The notes under the pieces are model-generated. The model saw nothing but the letters and a program-made list of their open reading frames with translations. It did not search any database and was not told where the DNA came from. From contig CAVUCL010000005.1 in NCBI GenBank assembly GCA_963740055.1, positions 434,001 to 498,000 on the forward strand: 64,000 bases of DNA, in the 5' to 3' direction. Of the stretch, positions 1 to 9,484 are shown piece after piece (the first letter of the stretch is position 1; every line of letters begins with the position of its first letter). The stretch comes from WHSW01 sp963740055. GTDB lineage: Bacteria > Actinomycetota > Thermoleophilia > Solirubrobacterales > 70-9. The translations under genes were made by a program, and so were the position numbers.

Positions 1-564
1 ATCGAGCTGAACCGCGGCCGGCGTCTCGAACGGCAGTGGCGTCTGCTCGACGAGCTCGGTCGAGAGGCCTGCGACCCCGGCCGCCTCGTGCTCGCGCTCG
101 ATCGCATCGACCTGGTCCCCTCGGTGGGCGAAGGTGTAGTTCGCGGTCGCGCGCAATGCGCAATCGATCTCGAGCTCCTCGACCAGGCGGGAGATGAGCT
201 CGATCCCATCTTCGTTCGCGCGGGCATAGCGGGACGTCGCCTCGACGCTCGATTCCGCGATCTTCGTGTACGCGAGACCCTGCAGCGAGGTTAGCTTCGC
301 CGTGTTGTTGCCGCTCGTGGCGCTCGCCACCTCGCGCGCCTCGAGCACCGCCACCCGGGCGCCGGAGCGCTGCAGCAGCATCGCCGTGGTCAGGCCGATG
401 ATCCCGGCGCCGACGACGGCGACGTCGACCTCGAGGCCGGTCGTAAGCGCCGGGCGCTCCGGTCGGTCCGCGCCGTCGAGCCAAGGAGAGATCGAGCCGT
501 CGCGATCGGCCTCCACGGTTGTTCCGGTGGGGGCGTCCGTCATCTCCGCGGGATTACCCGCCAT
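1..564 (-). CDS. FAD-dependent oxidoreductase, N-terminal part (runs off the window)
   Basis: Translated on the minus strand, the 188 visible codons begin with a ~30-residue leader and then a Rossmann dinucleotide-binding motif (VAVVGAGIIGLTTA), followed by VLEAREVASATSGNNTAK. This is the FAD-binding start of a DAO/GlpO-type oxidoreductase, the class that often carries a C-terminal Rieske domain; the C-terminus lies beyond base 1, so that cannot be checked. An internal ATG at 543 is an alternative start; neither has a strong ribosome binding site. Substrate unknown. Confidence 0.8.
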   Translation of the reverse strand, partial: MAGNPAEMTDAPTGTTVEADRDGSISPWLDGADRPERPALTTGLEVDVAVVGAGIIGLTTAMLLQRSGARVAVLEAREVASATSGNNTAKLTSLQGLAYTKIAESSVEATSRYARANEDGIELISRLVEELEIDCALRATANYTFAHRGDQVDAIEREHEAAGVAGLSTELVEQTPLPFETPAAVQLD

Positions 565-723
565 GGCCCTGCCGACACTCCGCGGGTCCGCCGTCGGACG
601 GCCGGACGCACGTTTGGCGCGTGCTCCCGCGGGCAGGCACGATCCCGGCGGCTCGATTTCACCTGTGGCGACCCGGGATAGCGCTGCTCGCGAGGTTGGG
701 TCGTCCTTATGCCCGAGCGCCGG

Positions 724-1164
724 TCAGACCGCCGGCTCCTCCGCTCGCGACCGTCCTTCCTCGCCGGGTGGGTAGAGGAGGAACGCCTCGATCGCGGTGT
801 CCTGGTCGGTGTCCATGCCGCTGATGAACGACTTCACCGTCCGTCCGGTGAGTCGTTCCACCGGCTCGACGAAGTCCTTGGTCGTCGCGTACTGGAACAG
901 CATCCGGGTGTTTCTGAGCTGGGTGTGCGCCCCCATCTCGCGTAGGTTCAGCTCCGCCGGCGTCAGGCTCTGCTCGAGCACGCAGACGATCATGTCGTCG
1001 CCCGCCCAGTGCGAGTGCGCGCGCACCGGCCCACGGCCGAACTGCTCCTTGTAGATGCCCACCATCGCTCGGGACAGCCCGGCCATCAGGCTGTGGCCGT
1101 CGCTGGAGGGCGCGCCGTCGGTGGCGTCTAGGCCTGGCGGCCTCAAGCCGGTCTCGTCGACCAT
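724..1164 (-). CDS. MpsC/DUF2294 family protein
   Basis: A 146-aa protein with the DUF2294 hallmarks: an IYKEQFGRGP segment near residue 37, GDDMIVCVLE near 56, and RLTGRTVKSFISGMD near 105. The family is now named after MpsC, described as part of a Na+-translocating membrane-potential system, although most members have no tested function. The start is supported by GAGGAA placed 7 nt upstream of the ATG. It is soluble, with no signal peptide or membrane segment. A more distant relative lies at 9919-10326. It is divergent from the STAS gene across about 250 bp. Confidence 0.8.
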   Translation of the reverse strand: MVDETGLRPPGLDATDGAPSSDGHSLMAGLSRAMVGIYKEQFGRGPVRAHSHWAGDDMIVCVLEQSLTPAELNLREMGAHTQLRNTRMLFQYATTKDFVEPVERLTGRTVKSFISGMDTDQDTAIEAFLLYPPGEEGRSRAEEPAV

Positions 1165-1417
1165 CGTCAGTCTTCCTCGCTTCTCCCGATCGACGCCGCG
1201 CGATCAAGTGAGAGGAGCGAAAAGGCTCGAAGGGCGGCTGCGTGCCGACATTGTACCCGCTGGCAGCCGGACCTCGCCCGTGCCTCGACCGGAGTAGGAT
1301 GAGTCCTGGACGCGCTGGATCTGACCGGTCTTGGCGCGGCCTCCGTCGGCGCCTTAAGGCAATGCGGTCCACGGGCCGCCAGTGTCGAAGCGGGCGTAGA
1401 CCCACGAGAGAGGCCGC

Positions 1418-1768
1418 ATGCGACGAGACTCGAGCAGGCTCGAGGTACGAGCCGGCCAGAGGAGATCCACCTACATCGTCCAACTGATCGGTGAGCTCGA
1501 TCTGACGGGCGTCGGGGAAGCGGAGATGCGCCTCGTCCAGGCCGAGATGAGCGACGCTGAACGGATTCTGCTCGACATCGAGCAGCTCAGGTTCATCGAT
1601 TCCGTCGGCCTGCGGGTGCTGTTACGAGCAAAGCGGCGCGCCGAGTCCAACGGCGGTCGCCTGCGGATCACGCACGGGACCGGCTACGTCGCGGAGATGT
1701 TCCGGCTCACCGCCCTGGAGCACTCGCTGCCGTTCATCGACGACGGAGGCGGCCTTCTTCGTGCATGA
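1418..1768 (+). CDS. STAS-domain anti-anti-sigma factor
   Basis: A 116-aa single STAS domain of SpoIIAA/RsbV type. The loop IDSVGLRVLL places the likely phosphorylated serine at residue 62. Such proteins bind a cognate anti-sigma kinase and thereby release an alternative sigma factor; no RsbW-type kinase or sigma factor is encoded nearby, so the partner is elsewhere. GAGAGAGG sits just before the ATG. The gene converges on the MMPL gene and is followed by a GC-rich hairpin. Confidence 0.85.
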   Translation: MRRDSSRLEVRAGQRRSTYIVQLIGELDLTGVGEAEMRLVQAEMSDAERILLDIEQLRFIDSVGLRVLLRAKRRAESNGGRLRITHGTGYVAEMFRLTALEHSLPFIDDGGGLLRA

Positions 1769-1774
1769 CGCGAC

Positions 1775-1800
1775 GCGGCCGCCCCGGGTGGGACGGCCGC
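1775..1800. terminator. GC-rich hairpin between convergent genes
   Basis: GCGGCCG and its complement CGGCCGC are separated by 12 nt, between the stops of the STAS gene and the MMPL gene. There is no run of T, so this may only be an mRNA 3'-end stabiliser. Confidence 0.4.
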
Positions 1801-1830
1801 GCCTCGCTCCCGGACTGTCGTTCGGATCGC

Positions 1831-4027
1831 CTACGCGGCGGCGCCCTCGGGCTCGGGCTCATCGCCACCACGTGGCAGCCAGCCGAGCCAGCTCGGCAGG
1901 TACCAGTTGCGCTCGCCGAGCAGCATCATCGTCGCCGGCAGCAGCACCGCGCGGACGATGGTCGCGTCGATCAGGACCGCGACCGCGAGCCCGACTCCCA
2001 TCTGCTTGAAGTCGAGTGCCCGAGGTGGCGAAGATCGCGAACACGCCGATCATCACCACCGCGGCGCTGGTGACCACGCCGGCGGTCGACTTGATCCCGT
2101 GCGCGATCGCGTCGCTCGTGCTCATGCCGCGATCGAACGACTCGCGGATCCGGCTCAGGATGAACACGTGGTAGTCCATCGAAAGCCCGAACAGGAGCAC
2201 GAACAGGAACAGCGGCAGCCAGGACGTGATCCCGCCGTTGGACTCGAAGTCCAGCAGCGACTCGAAATGGCCGTCCTGGAACACGTAGACCAGCACGCCG
2301 TAGGCAGCGCCGACGGAGAGCAGGTTGAGCACGATCGCCTTCAGCGGAATCACGATCGAGCGGAACGTGACCAGCAGCAGGATGAACGCGAGGCCGAGGA
2401 CGAACGCGAAGACGAGCGGCGCTGAGCTGCTCATCTGCTCGTTGAAGTCCTCGGAGCCCGCGGTCACGCCGGCCACGTACGTATCGGTGCCGTCGACCTG
2501 GTCGAGCGTGCTCGGGATCACCTGGTTGCGCAGGGTCTCGAGCGCCTCGATCGACGCGTCGTCGGTGCCGCTGCCGGCCATCGGGACGGTGACCACGCCG
2601 ACAGTGCCGTCGGGATTGACGGTGTAGTCGACCGGGTCGTTCATCAGGCCGGTGTCGATCGCCTCTGCACGCAGGTCGTCGACCGCGCCCGTGATCGCCG
2701 GATCGCGGACGTCGTCGGCCTCGATCACCACGACGGCCGGAAGCGGCTCACCCGGGAACGCCTCCTGGATCCGGTCGTACGTCTGCACGACCGCCAGGTC
2801 CTGGGGCACGCCGTCCGCGCCCGCGTCCTTGGTGTCCATGTGGAACGCCGGGATCGCCAGAGCGACCAGCGCCGCCGTGGCGAGCACCGCCGCGACCAGC
2901 GGCCTGCGGAGGACGCGATCGAGAATCGCCGACCAGACGCGCGATTCGCCGTCGCCGAGCCGGTGCAGGCGGCCGATCAGCGGGATCCGGCCCTTCTCGA
3001 CCTTGTCGCCGAGCTTCGAGAGCACGGCCGGCAGCACGGTCAGCGAGCCAAGCACCGCGACCGCGACGACCAGGATCGTGCCGACGGCGAACGACATGAA
3101 CGTAGCGTTGCCGGTCAGGAACATGCCGGCCATCGCGATCATCACGGTCAACCCGGAGACGAGCACCGCCCGCCCGGAGGTCGCCGCGGCGATCTCGAGC
3201 GCTTCCTCGTTCGAGTGACCTGCCCGTCGTTCCGAGCGCATGCGGCGCAGGTAGAACATCGAGTAGTCGACTCCGACCGCGAGCCCGACCAGCAGGATCA
3301 CCGAGCTGATCGCCTCGTCGACCGGGAACAGCTGGCTGATCGGCGCGAGCAGCCCGAGCGTCGCCGCAACCGCGGTCAGCGCGAGCAGCAGGGGGACGCC
3401 GGCGGCGGCGAGCGCGCCGAAGGCGAACACCAGGATCAGCAGCGTGATCGGCAGCGACAGCGTCTCGGCCTTCTGAAAGTCCTCTTCGAAACTCTCGGAA
3501 ATGGCCTTGTCGAGACTGGCGTCGCCGAACTGCTCGATCCGCAGCTCCGGGTGTGCGTCCTGAGCCGCCGACACCGCCGCGAGGCTGGCGTCCACGCGCT
3601 CGGCGGTCTGATCGTCCTCGCCGCGAAGCTCGAAATGGACGAGCGCCGTGCGCCCGTCGCTCGAGATCCGGTCGGCGTGCTGCGGCGCCAGCGGCGACTC
3701 GACGGCCGCCACGTGCGCCACCTCGGCGAGCCGCGACTCGACATCGCGGATCGCGGCGTTGAACTCCGAGTCGCCGGCCCGTAGGTCGCCGCGACTCTGG
3801 ACCATCACCTCTTCGTCGGCGTTCTCGGGAAAGCCGGCGTCGGCGAGGATCTGCTCACCCTTGCGGGAGTCGCCGTTGCCGAGGTCCTCGTCGGCGATCA
3901 GCTGCGTTCCGACCGCGCTGCCAATCCCGAGGCTGAGGACGACGAATGCGATCCAGCCGAGGATCGCGGCACGCCGGTGCCTTGCGCTCCAGCGGGCGGC
4001 CCTGCTTGCGATTCCGTTGCGGTCCAT
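1831..4027 (-). CDS. MMPL family RND-type exporter (one +1 break near the 3' end)
   Basis: About 731 aa once a single extra base at 2014 is skipped; the codon there reads ACT+C. Without the skip the C-terminus becomes arginine-rich junk, while with it the protein continues DFKQMGVGLAVAVLIDAT and stops at the TAG at 1831-1833. The layout is typical of MMPL/RND proteins: N-terminal helix, periplasmic loop, helix bundle with GLAVGVDYSMF, a second loop, and a second bundle with GLSMDYHVFILSRIRE. The start at 4027 has GAAGGAG 5 nt upstream and is preferred to a start 66 nt further out. Probable lipid or drug export; the substrate cannot be inferred. Confidence 0.88.
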
Positions 4028-4188
4028 GGTCACTCCTTCGACGGGGTTGAGTTGGGACCGGGCAAGCGTCCTCTCGCCGGGGCCTCGCTCCAATGCGGCC
4101 AGCAGGCGTTTCGACGGTGCGGCCAGCCGCCGCCGGGGGTGCGGGTAGCCGTATGTGAAATGCGGCCGGCCTGGGGGAGAATCGGCGT

Positions 4189-4542
4189 ATGGGAAGGACC
4201 GTCCTCGTCGTCGACGACCACGCCGGGTTTCGCTCTCGGGCGCGCCTGCTGCTCGAGGTCGACGGCTATCGGGTGGTCGGCGAGGCCGCCGACGGCGCCA
4301 CCGCGCTCGCCGAGGCCGACCGGCTGCGCCCCGATGTCGTCCTGCTCGACGTGCAGCTCCCCGACGTCGACGGCTTCGACGTCGCGGCGCGGATCACCGC
4401 GGCCGACGTGGCGCCGGCGGTGGTGCTCACCTCGAGCCGCGACTGGTCGGACTCGGCGGAGCTGATCATGCGCAGCGGCGCGCGCGGGTTTGTGCCCAAG
4501 GACCAGCTCTCCGGAGCCGCGGTGGCGGAGCTGCTCGAATGA
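4189..4542 (+). CDS. Stand-alone response regulator receiver domain
   Basis: A 117-aa CheY-like receiver with nothing after it. Acidic pocket D9/D10, phosphoacceptor D54 (VLLDVQLPD) and conserved K104 (GFVPKDQ) are present. It starts after a 160-bp gap divergent from the MMPL gene, and its stop overlaps the start of the following kinase gene as ATGA, so the two are translationally coupled. Lacking an output domain, it may act as a phosphate sink or intermediate for the kinase, or through protein contacts. Confidence 0.9.
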   Translation: MGRTVLVVDDHAGFRSRARLLLEVDGYRVVGEAADGATALAEADRLRPDVVLLDVQLPDVDGFDVAARITAADVAPAVVLTSSRDWSDSAELIMRSGARGFVPKDQLSGAAVAELLE

Positions 4543-6299
4543 GGTCGCTGCGCCTCGCGCTCGTCGGCCTCGGGCTCGCCGGTCTCGGCGCCGGGATCGC
4601 CTGCTTGCTGATCGCGACCTCGAGCGACCACCTTGACCAGGTCCAGATCGGCGGGGTCGTGTTCACGCCGCTGATCGGCTGGTCGTTCATCGCCACCGGG
4701 CTGTTCGCCTGGTGGCGGCGACCCGACAACCAGTTCGGCGCCCTGATGACCCTGGTCGGGTTCGTCTGGTTCCTCTCCTCGCTGCTCGCCTCCGACGTGC
4801 CCGGGCTGTTCGCGATCGGCGGGCTCTTCGGCGCCCTGCCCTACGCGCTGCTGCTGCACATGCTGGTCGCGTTCCCGTCCGGCCGGCTGCAGACGCGCGC
4901 CGAGCGGGTCCTGGTCGGGCTCGCCTATTTCGACACCACCGTGCTCCAGGTGCTCGGGGTGCTCTTCCTTGAGACCGGCGCCAACGACGACTGCTCCGCG
5001 TGTCCGGCTAACCCGCTGCTGATCAGCGACAGCCCCGGGTTCTCCGACGCCGTGTTCGCCCTCCAGGCGACGATCGGAATCGTCGGGCTGACCGGGATCG
5101 CGATCCTGCTCGTGCGTCGCTGGCGACGCTCGTCGAGCGCCTACCGCAGCGCCCTGGCGCCGGTACTCGCGGCGGGCGTGGTCACGCTGGCGCTGCTCGG
5201 GCTCAGCCTGCTCGGTGACCTGATCGGGGTCCCCGACGGCGCCGGCGAGGACGTGATCGACGCGCTCGGCGTGGCGGCGATGGCGTCGGTGCCGTTCGCG
5301 TTCCTGATCGGCCTGCTCGGCTCGCGGCTCTCGCGCGCGGGTGCGGTCAACGACCTCGTCGCGCGCCTCGGCGAGGCCGACCGGCGCCTCGGCCTGCGCG
5401 ACGCGCTCGCCGAGGCCCTCGGCGACCCGTCGCTGACGCTCGCCTACTGGCTCGAAGAGCGGGAGCGCTACGTCGACGCCGCCGGGCATCCGGTCGAGCT
5501 CCCCGCAACCGGGGGCGAGACCGCGTGCACGCCGGTCTCCCACGAGGGCCGGCGGGTGGCGATGATCTGCCACGACGCCGCGCTCGCCACCGAGCCCGAG
5601 CTGCTGCGCGCGGTCGCGACCGCGGCCGGGCTCGCGGTCGAGAACGAGCGCCTCAACGTCGAGCTGCGGGCGCGGGTCGAGGAGCTGCGCGCGTCGCGGG
5701 CGCGGATCGTCGAGGCCGCCGACGACGAGCGCCGCCGGCTCGAGCGCGACCTCCACGACGGCGCCCAGCAGCGACTGGTCTCGCTGGCGCTCAACCTGCG
5801 CCTTGCCGGCTCGCAGCTCGACAGCGACCCGGCGGCGGCGCGCACGCTGCTGGAGGAGACCGCGAGCGAGCTCGGCGAGGCGACGACCGAGCTGCGCGAG
5901 CTCGCCCGCGGCCTGCACCCGGCGGTGCTCAGCGACCGCGGCCTCGGCCCGGCGCTCGAGGCGCTCGCCGGGCGCGCGCCGCTTCCGGTCGAGCTCGCGG
6001 AGCCGCCGCGCGAGCGCCTGCCGGCGGCGGTCGAGTCGGCCTCCTACTTCGTCGTCGCCGAGGCGCTCACCAACGTCGCCCGCTACGCGCGCGCCTCGCA
6101 CGCCGAGGTCAGCGTCGAACGCGCGAACGGCCGAGTCGAGGTCGAGGTCCGCGACGACGGGGTCGGCGGCGCCGACCCCGACGCCGGCTCGGGGCTGCGC
6201 GGGCTCGCCGACCGGGTCGCGGCGCTCGACGGCCGGCTCGAGGTGCTCAGCCCGCGCGACGGCGGGACCGTGGTCCGGGCGGTGATTCCGTGCGCGTAG
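4539..6299 (+). CDS. NarL-type membrane sensor histidine kinase
   Basis: 586 aa. The first ~280 residues are a multi-span membrane sensor, beginning with a hydrophobic helix and including AWWRRPDNQFGALM. A weak GAF-like linker and a coiled coil follow, then the HisKA_3 dimerisation domain with phosphoacceptor H406 in RDLHDGAQQRL. The HATPase region shows N-box EALTNVARYA and G-box DDGVGG plus GSGLRGLADRV. The 5' end overlaps the receiver gene and the 3' end overlaps the LuxR regulator by 10 nt, making one operon. The signal is unknown. Confidence 0.92.
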   Translation: MRSLRLALVGLGLAGLGAGIACLLIATSSDHLDQVQIGGVVFTPLIGWSFIATGLFAWWRRPDNQFGALMTLVGFVWFLSSLLASDVPGLFAIGGLFGALPYALLLHMLVAFPSGRLQTRAERVLVGLAYFDTTVLQVLGVLFLETGANDDCSACPANPLLISDSPGFSDAVFALQATIGIVGLTGIAILLVRRWRRSSSAYRSALAPVLAAGVVTLALLGLSLLGDLIGVPDGAGEDVIDALGVAAMASVPFAFLIGLLGSRLSRAGAVNDLVARLGEADRRLGLRDALAEALGDPSLTLAYWLEERERYVDAAGHPVELPATGGETACTPVSHEGRRVAMICHDAALATEPELLRAVATAAGLAVENERLNVELRARVEELRASRARIVEAADDERRRLERDLHDGAQQRLVSLALNLRLAGSQLDSDPAAARTLLEETASELGEATTELRELARGLHPAVLSDRGLGPALEALAGRAPLPVELAEPPRERLPAAVESASYFVVAEALTNVARYARASHAEVSVERANGRVEVEVRDDGVGGADPDAGSGLRGLADRVAALDGRLEVLSPRDGGTVVRAVIPCA

Positions 6300-6934
6300 T
6301 CGTCGCCGAGGACTCCGTGCTCCTGCGCGAGGGGTTGGTGCGGCTGCTCGAGGAATCGGGAATGGAGGTGGTCGGGCAGGCCGGCGACGCCGACGACCTG
6401 CTGCGCAAGGTCCGCGCCCACAAGCCCGACGTCGCCGTCATCGACGTACGGATGCCGCCGACCAATACCGACGACGGACTGCGTGCGGCGCAGCAGATCC
6501 GCGCCGAGCTGCCCGAGGTCGCGGTGCTGGTGCTCTCGCAGTACATCGAGGAGACCTACGCGCTCGAGCTGCTCGAGGACGGGACCGAGGGGGTCGGCTA
6601 CATGCTCAAGGACCGCGTCGCCGAGGTCGAGCGCTTCATCGAGGCGGTGCGGCGGGTGGCGTCCGGCGGCTCGGCGCTCGACCCGCAGGTGGTCTCGCAG
6701 CTGCTCGGTCGCCGTCGGCGCGAGGACCCGCTCGAGGCTCTGACGCCGCGCGAGCGCGAGGTGCTCGAGCAGATGGCCCAGGGCCGCTCGAACCAGGCGA
6801 TCGCCGCCGAGCTCGTGGTCAGCGAGCGCGCGGTGGAGAAGCACGTCACCAGCATCTTCTCGAAGCTCGACCTCGAGACCAGCCCCGACGACCACCGCCG
6901 GGTGCTCGCGGTGCTCGCGTACCTGCGGGCCTGA
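6290..6934 (+). CDS. LuxR/NarL family response regulator
   Basis: 214 aa from a GTG start that overlaps the kinase stop by 10 nt. The receiver has D52 (VAVIDVRMPP) as phosphoacceptor and YMLKDR at its end; the C-terminal LuxR helix-turn-helix contains LTPREREVLEQMAQGRSN and VEKHVTSIFSKL. It is the obvious output partner of the upstream kinase, and the operon therefore holds two receivers for one kinase. Confidence 0.93.
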   Translation: MRVVVAEDSVLLREGLVRLLEESGMEVVGQAGDADDLLRKVRAHKPDVAVIDVRMPPTNTDDGLRAAQQIRAELPEVAVLVLSQYIEETYALELLEDGTEGVGYMLKDRVAEVERFIEAVRRVASGGSALDPQVVSQLLGRRRREDPLEALTPREREVLEQMAQGRSNQAIAAELVVSERAVEKHVTSIFSKLDLETSPDDHRRVLAVLAYLRA

Positions 6935-7116
6935 TCGAGCGTTTCGGTTGCCGCAGCTCGGCCCGGGCAGGCCGGCTCCCGTCGGAGCGCACGAGCACTG
7001 GCCCCGCAGTCGATTCCGTTCGCCTCGGAGTGAGTTGCCTCGCCGCGCTAGTCGCGTGTCGGCGTAAGGACGCTCCTCAGCCAGAATTGTTGGCCGCAGG
7101 GCCAGCGCAACCCAGG

Positions 7117-8142
7117 CTACTCCTCCGGGTCCGGCCGGGCAAGCCGGCTGATCAAGGCCCAGAGCCGATCGGCGCCGGCCCACGCGGCGAAGCACAGTCC
7201 GCCGATGGTGCCGGTCACGGTCATCAGCACCCCGGCCGCGGCCGCCGCCGCCACCCCGTCGCTTCCGAGGATGAGCACCGCGGACGCTGCGCCGACGCTG
7301 GGACCGACCGGAAGCTGAGCGAGCGACACGACCGCGATCAGCACTGCGATCGCGTCGAAGAACGACGCATCGACGCCAACCGCGTGCAAGAGCAGCCAGT
7401 TCCGAAAGATCTGCGCGAACACGGCAACGAGCATGAAGCCGAAGACGCGGCTCCCCTCGCGCAGGTTGCGGAGCACCGCGAGCCCGCTCCATAGCTCGCG
7501 GCCCTTTCGCAGCGCAAGGTGTCGCAGGCCAGCGCTCGCCGCCCCGACCACGGCCAGGATGACGAGCGGCAGCCACCACGCGAGGCCGAGCGGCGCGATC
7601 AGCGTGAACGAAGCGAGCGCGGCGAGCATCGCCTCGATCGCGATGATCGGAAACTCGGCGGCGATCAGCGTCGGCACCTGCGGGCTCACCTCCGGGGACG
7701 AGCGCCGCAGCGCGGCGATCCGCGCCGCGACTCCCAGCTGCGTGTTGAGCACGCTCCCCAGGACCTGCATGCTCGACGCGCGATAGAGGACGCGGCGGTC
7801 GACGGTGCCTCCGGCGGCCTGGATGGTCAGATGCCACGCCTCGCTGCGCGCAAGCAGTCCGACGACCTGCAGCAGCACGGTCAGCACGAGCACCCAAGCC
7901 GCGGCGGCGGAGATCGCGGCCGCGAACTCGTCGCGCTGCCCAGCCAGCAGCCAAGCGAGGATTCCCGCGGTCGCCACCGAGCCCACGACCGCGATCGGAG
8001 CACGTCGGCGGCGACTGAAGTCGCGGACGCGGGCGGTCAGTTCGGCCAGCCGACCGGCGTCGCCCGGTCGCGGCGATGCGCCGGTCGGTTCGCTGCCCAC
8101 GTCCGGCACCACCGCTCCGTCTGGCGAGTCCAGGGAGCCCAT
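7117..8142 (-). CDS. Lysylphosphatidylglycerol-synthase-type flippase-like membrane protein
   Basis: 341 aa with a basic cytoplasmic N-terminus (to about residue 45) and about seven hydrophobic spans, resembling the membrane part of MprF (UPF0104-like) without any aminoacyl-transferase domain. The C-terminal LPVGPSVGAASAVLI segment occupies the position of the usual PGGLGxxE motif but is degenerate. Predicted lipid flippase or membrane protein; substrate unknown. A paralogue with the intact motif is at 32354-33481. Confidence 0.72.
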   Translation of the reverse strand: MGSLDSPDGAVVPDVGSEPTGASPRPGDAGRLAELTARVRDFSRRRRAPIAVVGSVATAGILAWLLAGQRDEFAAAISAAAAWVLVLTVLLQVVGLLARSEAWHLTIQAAGGTVDRRVLYRASSMQVLGSVLNTQLGVAARIAALRRSSPEVSPQVPTLIAAEFPIIAIEAMLAALASFTLIAPLGLAWWLPLVILAVVGAASAGLRHLALRKGRELWSGLAVLRNLREGSRVFGFMLVAVFAQIFRNWLLLHAVGVDASFFDAIAVLIAVVSLAQLPVGPSVGAASAVLILGSDGVAAAAAAGVLMTVTGTIGGLCFAAWAGADRLWALISRLARPDPEE

Positions 8143-8496
8143 GAAACGACGCTACACGGCGCCACCTCGGACACGTGCGAGAGGCGGCTGCGGCGAGACT
8201 AGTCGTGCGGAGGATGCGTGCCGGGCCACCGGGTGCGCCAGGAGTCAGCCCGTCGAAGGAGTCCGGAGAGACGCTGGGTCGCGCGCCTTTCGTGATGCCG
8301 GAGGAGGGACTCGAACCCCTTTTCATGACCGGGTTGATCGGAGGTTGAAATCGGCCGGTCGATCGGCGGCGAGCGCCCCGCCGTCATGCGGTCAAGCACG
8401 CCTGCTGACCTCGCGCGCCGGCCGCGGGGTTCGTGAGTGACGGACCGGCGGGCAGCCGTCAAACCGGCCGCCCGCCCGCGCCCGTCCGCGATCTGA
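8143..8496. other. Intergenic stretch with left boundary of putative tRNA island
   Basis: No convincing ORF with codon bias. It contains the 26-bp tRNA-Met 3'-end copy (8294-8319) and, near 8450-8476, a GC-rich imperfect hairpin that could end the SnoaL-like transcript. Confidence 0.5.
8294..8319 (-). repeat. 26-bp copy of the tRNA-Met 3' end (attachment-site-like repeat)
   Basis: Identical to 11456-11481 and in the same orientation. It covers the discriminator base, the 3' acceptor strand and the T arm of the tRNA at 11458-11531. The flanking bases do not fold into the rest of a tRNA, so it is a fragment rather than a second gene. The arrangement is that expected after site-specific integration into a tRNA 3' end. 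Confidence 0.75.
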
Positions 8497-8952
8497 CTAG
8501 ACCGCGGCCGGGACCTTGGCCGTCTCGGGCATGGCTCCGATGTTCCTCATGAATCGCAGCGTGTCCCACTGGGACCAGGACTCAGCGACCTTGCCGTCCT
8601 CGAAGCGGTCAATCCCGATGCCATAGACGGGCTCGCCCTTCTCTCCGGTCGGCTGCTGCCCCATGAACTCGTTCTCGAACGTGCCATGTGCCTTCCAGCG
8701 CACGACGACCTTGTCGTCCGTGGCAAACGTGTCCTCGACCGTGAACGTGAGATCGGGGAATGCCTCGCGATACCCTGCGACGGCGTCCTTGGTGGCCGCA
8801 CGGTTGTGGTCGCCGAGGATCGGGTCGTGAGCGACGTACCCGTCGACACACAGCTCATCGATCAGCTCGAGCTTGCCTTCGCCGAACGTCTCTTCGAGGA
8901 GTCGTCGCGCGACGGCGATGTTCTCTTGGGTGGTGGTGGTGGTGGTGGCCAT
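8497..8952 (-). CDS. SnoaL-like / ester cyclase family protein
   Basis: 151 aa in an NTF2-like fold of the SnoaL-like ester cyclase class: ARRLLEETFGEGKLELIDEL at the start, then the YREAFPDLTFTVED and WKAHGTFENEFMG elements. The ATG at 8952 is preferred because GGAAGGAAG lies 6-8 nt upstream; a longer ORF extends 31 codons out. The N-terminus has six consecutive threonines encoded by a tandem triplet run, an unstable-looking microsatellite. Function unknown; relatives range from polyketide cyclases to uncharacterised stress proteins. It lies inside the putative tRNA-Met island. Confidence 0.8.
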   Translation of the reverse strand: MATTTTTTQENIAVARRLLEETFGEGKLELIDELCVDGYVAHDPILGDHNRAATKDAVAGYREAFPDLTFTVEDTFATDDKVVVRWKAHGTFENEFMGQQPTGEKGEPVYGIGIDRFEDGKVAESWSQWDTLRFMRNIGAMPETAKVPAAV

Positions 8953-9109
8953 GAGCCACTTCCTTCCATTGCAGAGACTGCCACCGGTGGAGCGGATCGC
9001 TCCCAGTCGGGCATCCCTGAGTGTGGAGCGGGGGCCGCGCAGCACGATGGCTTCTGGTCAGCGGTCCAGCGGTCGCTCCACTGGTCAGTGTAGTCCGTCG
9101 AAATCCCGA

Positions 9110-9439
9110 CTACGTTCGACGGCGCCCTGGCTTCGAGTCGACCAGCACCTTGAGCAAGTCGCCGACCTCGCGCTCCTGGACGAGGGGATGGCGCAGCGGA
9201 AGGTCCGTCACGACCTCGTACTGGTTTCGCCGGCCGTTTCGCTCGCGCAGCACGTAGCCGTCGTCGACGAGCTCGGAGAGGATGCGGTGCGCAGCGCGCT
9301 CGGTTATCCCGACCGCTGCGGCGATGTCGCGCAGGCGAATGCCCGGGTCATGGGCGACGCAGGCGAGGACGTGAGCGTGGTTGGTCAGAAAGTCCCATCC
9401 GACCTGCGGCTGCCCGCCATTGCTAGACAGAGAACTCAT
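9110..9439 (-). CDS. Winged helix-turn-helix transcriptional regulator
   Basis: 109 aa. Residues 20-85 form a MarR/IclR-like winged helix: RLRDIAAAVGITERAAHRIL is the recognition unit and DDGYVLRERNGRRNQYEV the wing. No ligand domain follows. No Shine-Dalgarno sequence is seen, so translation may be leaderless or weak. It is divergent from the 9485 operon with a palindrome between them, suggesting it controls itself and the neighbouring operon. Confidence 0.8.
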   Translation of the reverse strand: MSSLSSNGGQPQVGWDFLTNHAHVLACVAHDPGIRLRDIAAAVGITERAAHRILSELVDDGYVLRERNGRRNQYEVVTDLPLRHPLVQEREVGDLLKVLVDSKPGRRRT

Positions 9440-9484
9440 GAATCAAATGATACACTTTGTCCCCAACTAGAAAGGACACAGCCC
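9440..9484. promoter_or_regulatory. Divergent promoter region with a small palindrome
   Basis: ATCAAATGAT at 9442-9451 is a 4+4 inverted repeat sitting 3 bp from the regulator start. On the minus strand TATCAT could be a -10 element. The region is notably AT-richer than its surroundings. The operator role is inferred from position only. Confidence 0.4.

Noticed and set aside
707..1483. 258-codon minus-strand frame overlapping the MpsC and STAS genes
   Set aside because: Arginine-rich shadow; the overlapping MpsC frame has a good ribosome binding site and recognisable motifs.
8294..8370. Second, degenerate tRNA gene
   Set aside because: Only the acceptor 3' strand and T arm match; bases beyond 8319 cannot form the anticodon or D arm.
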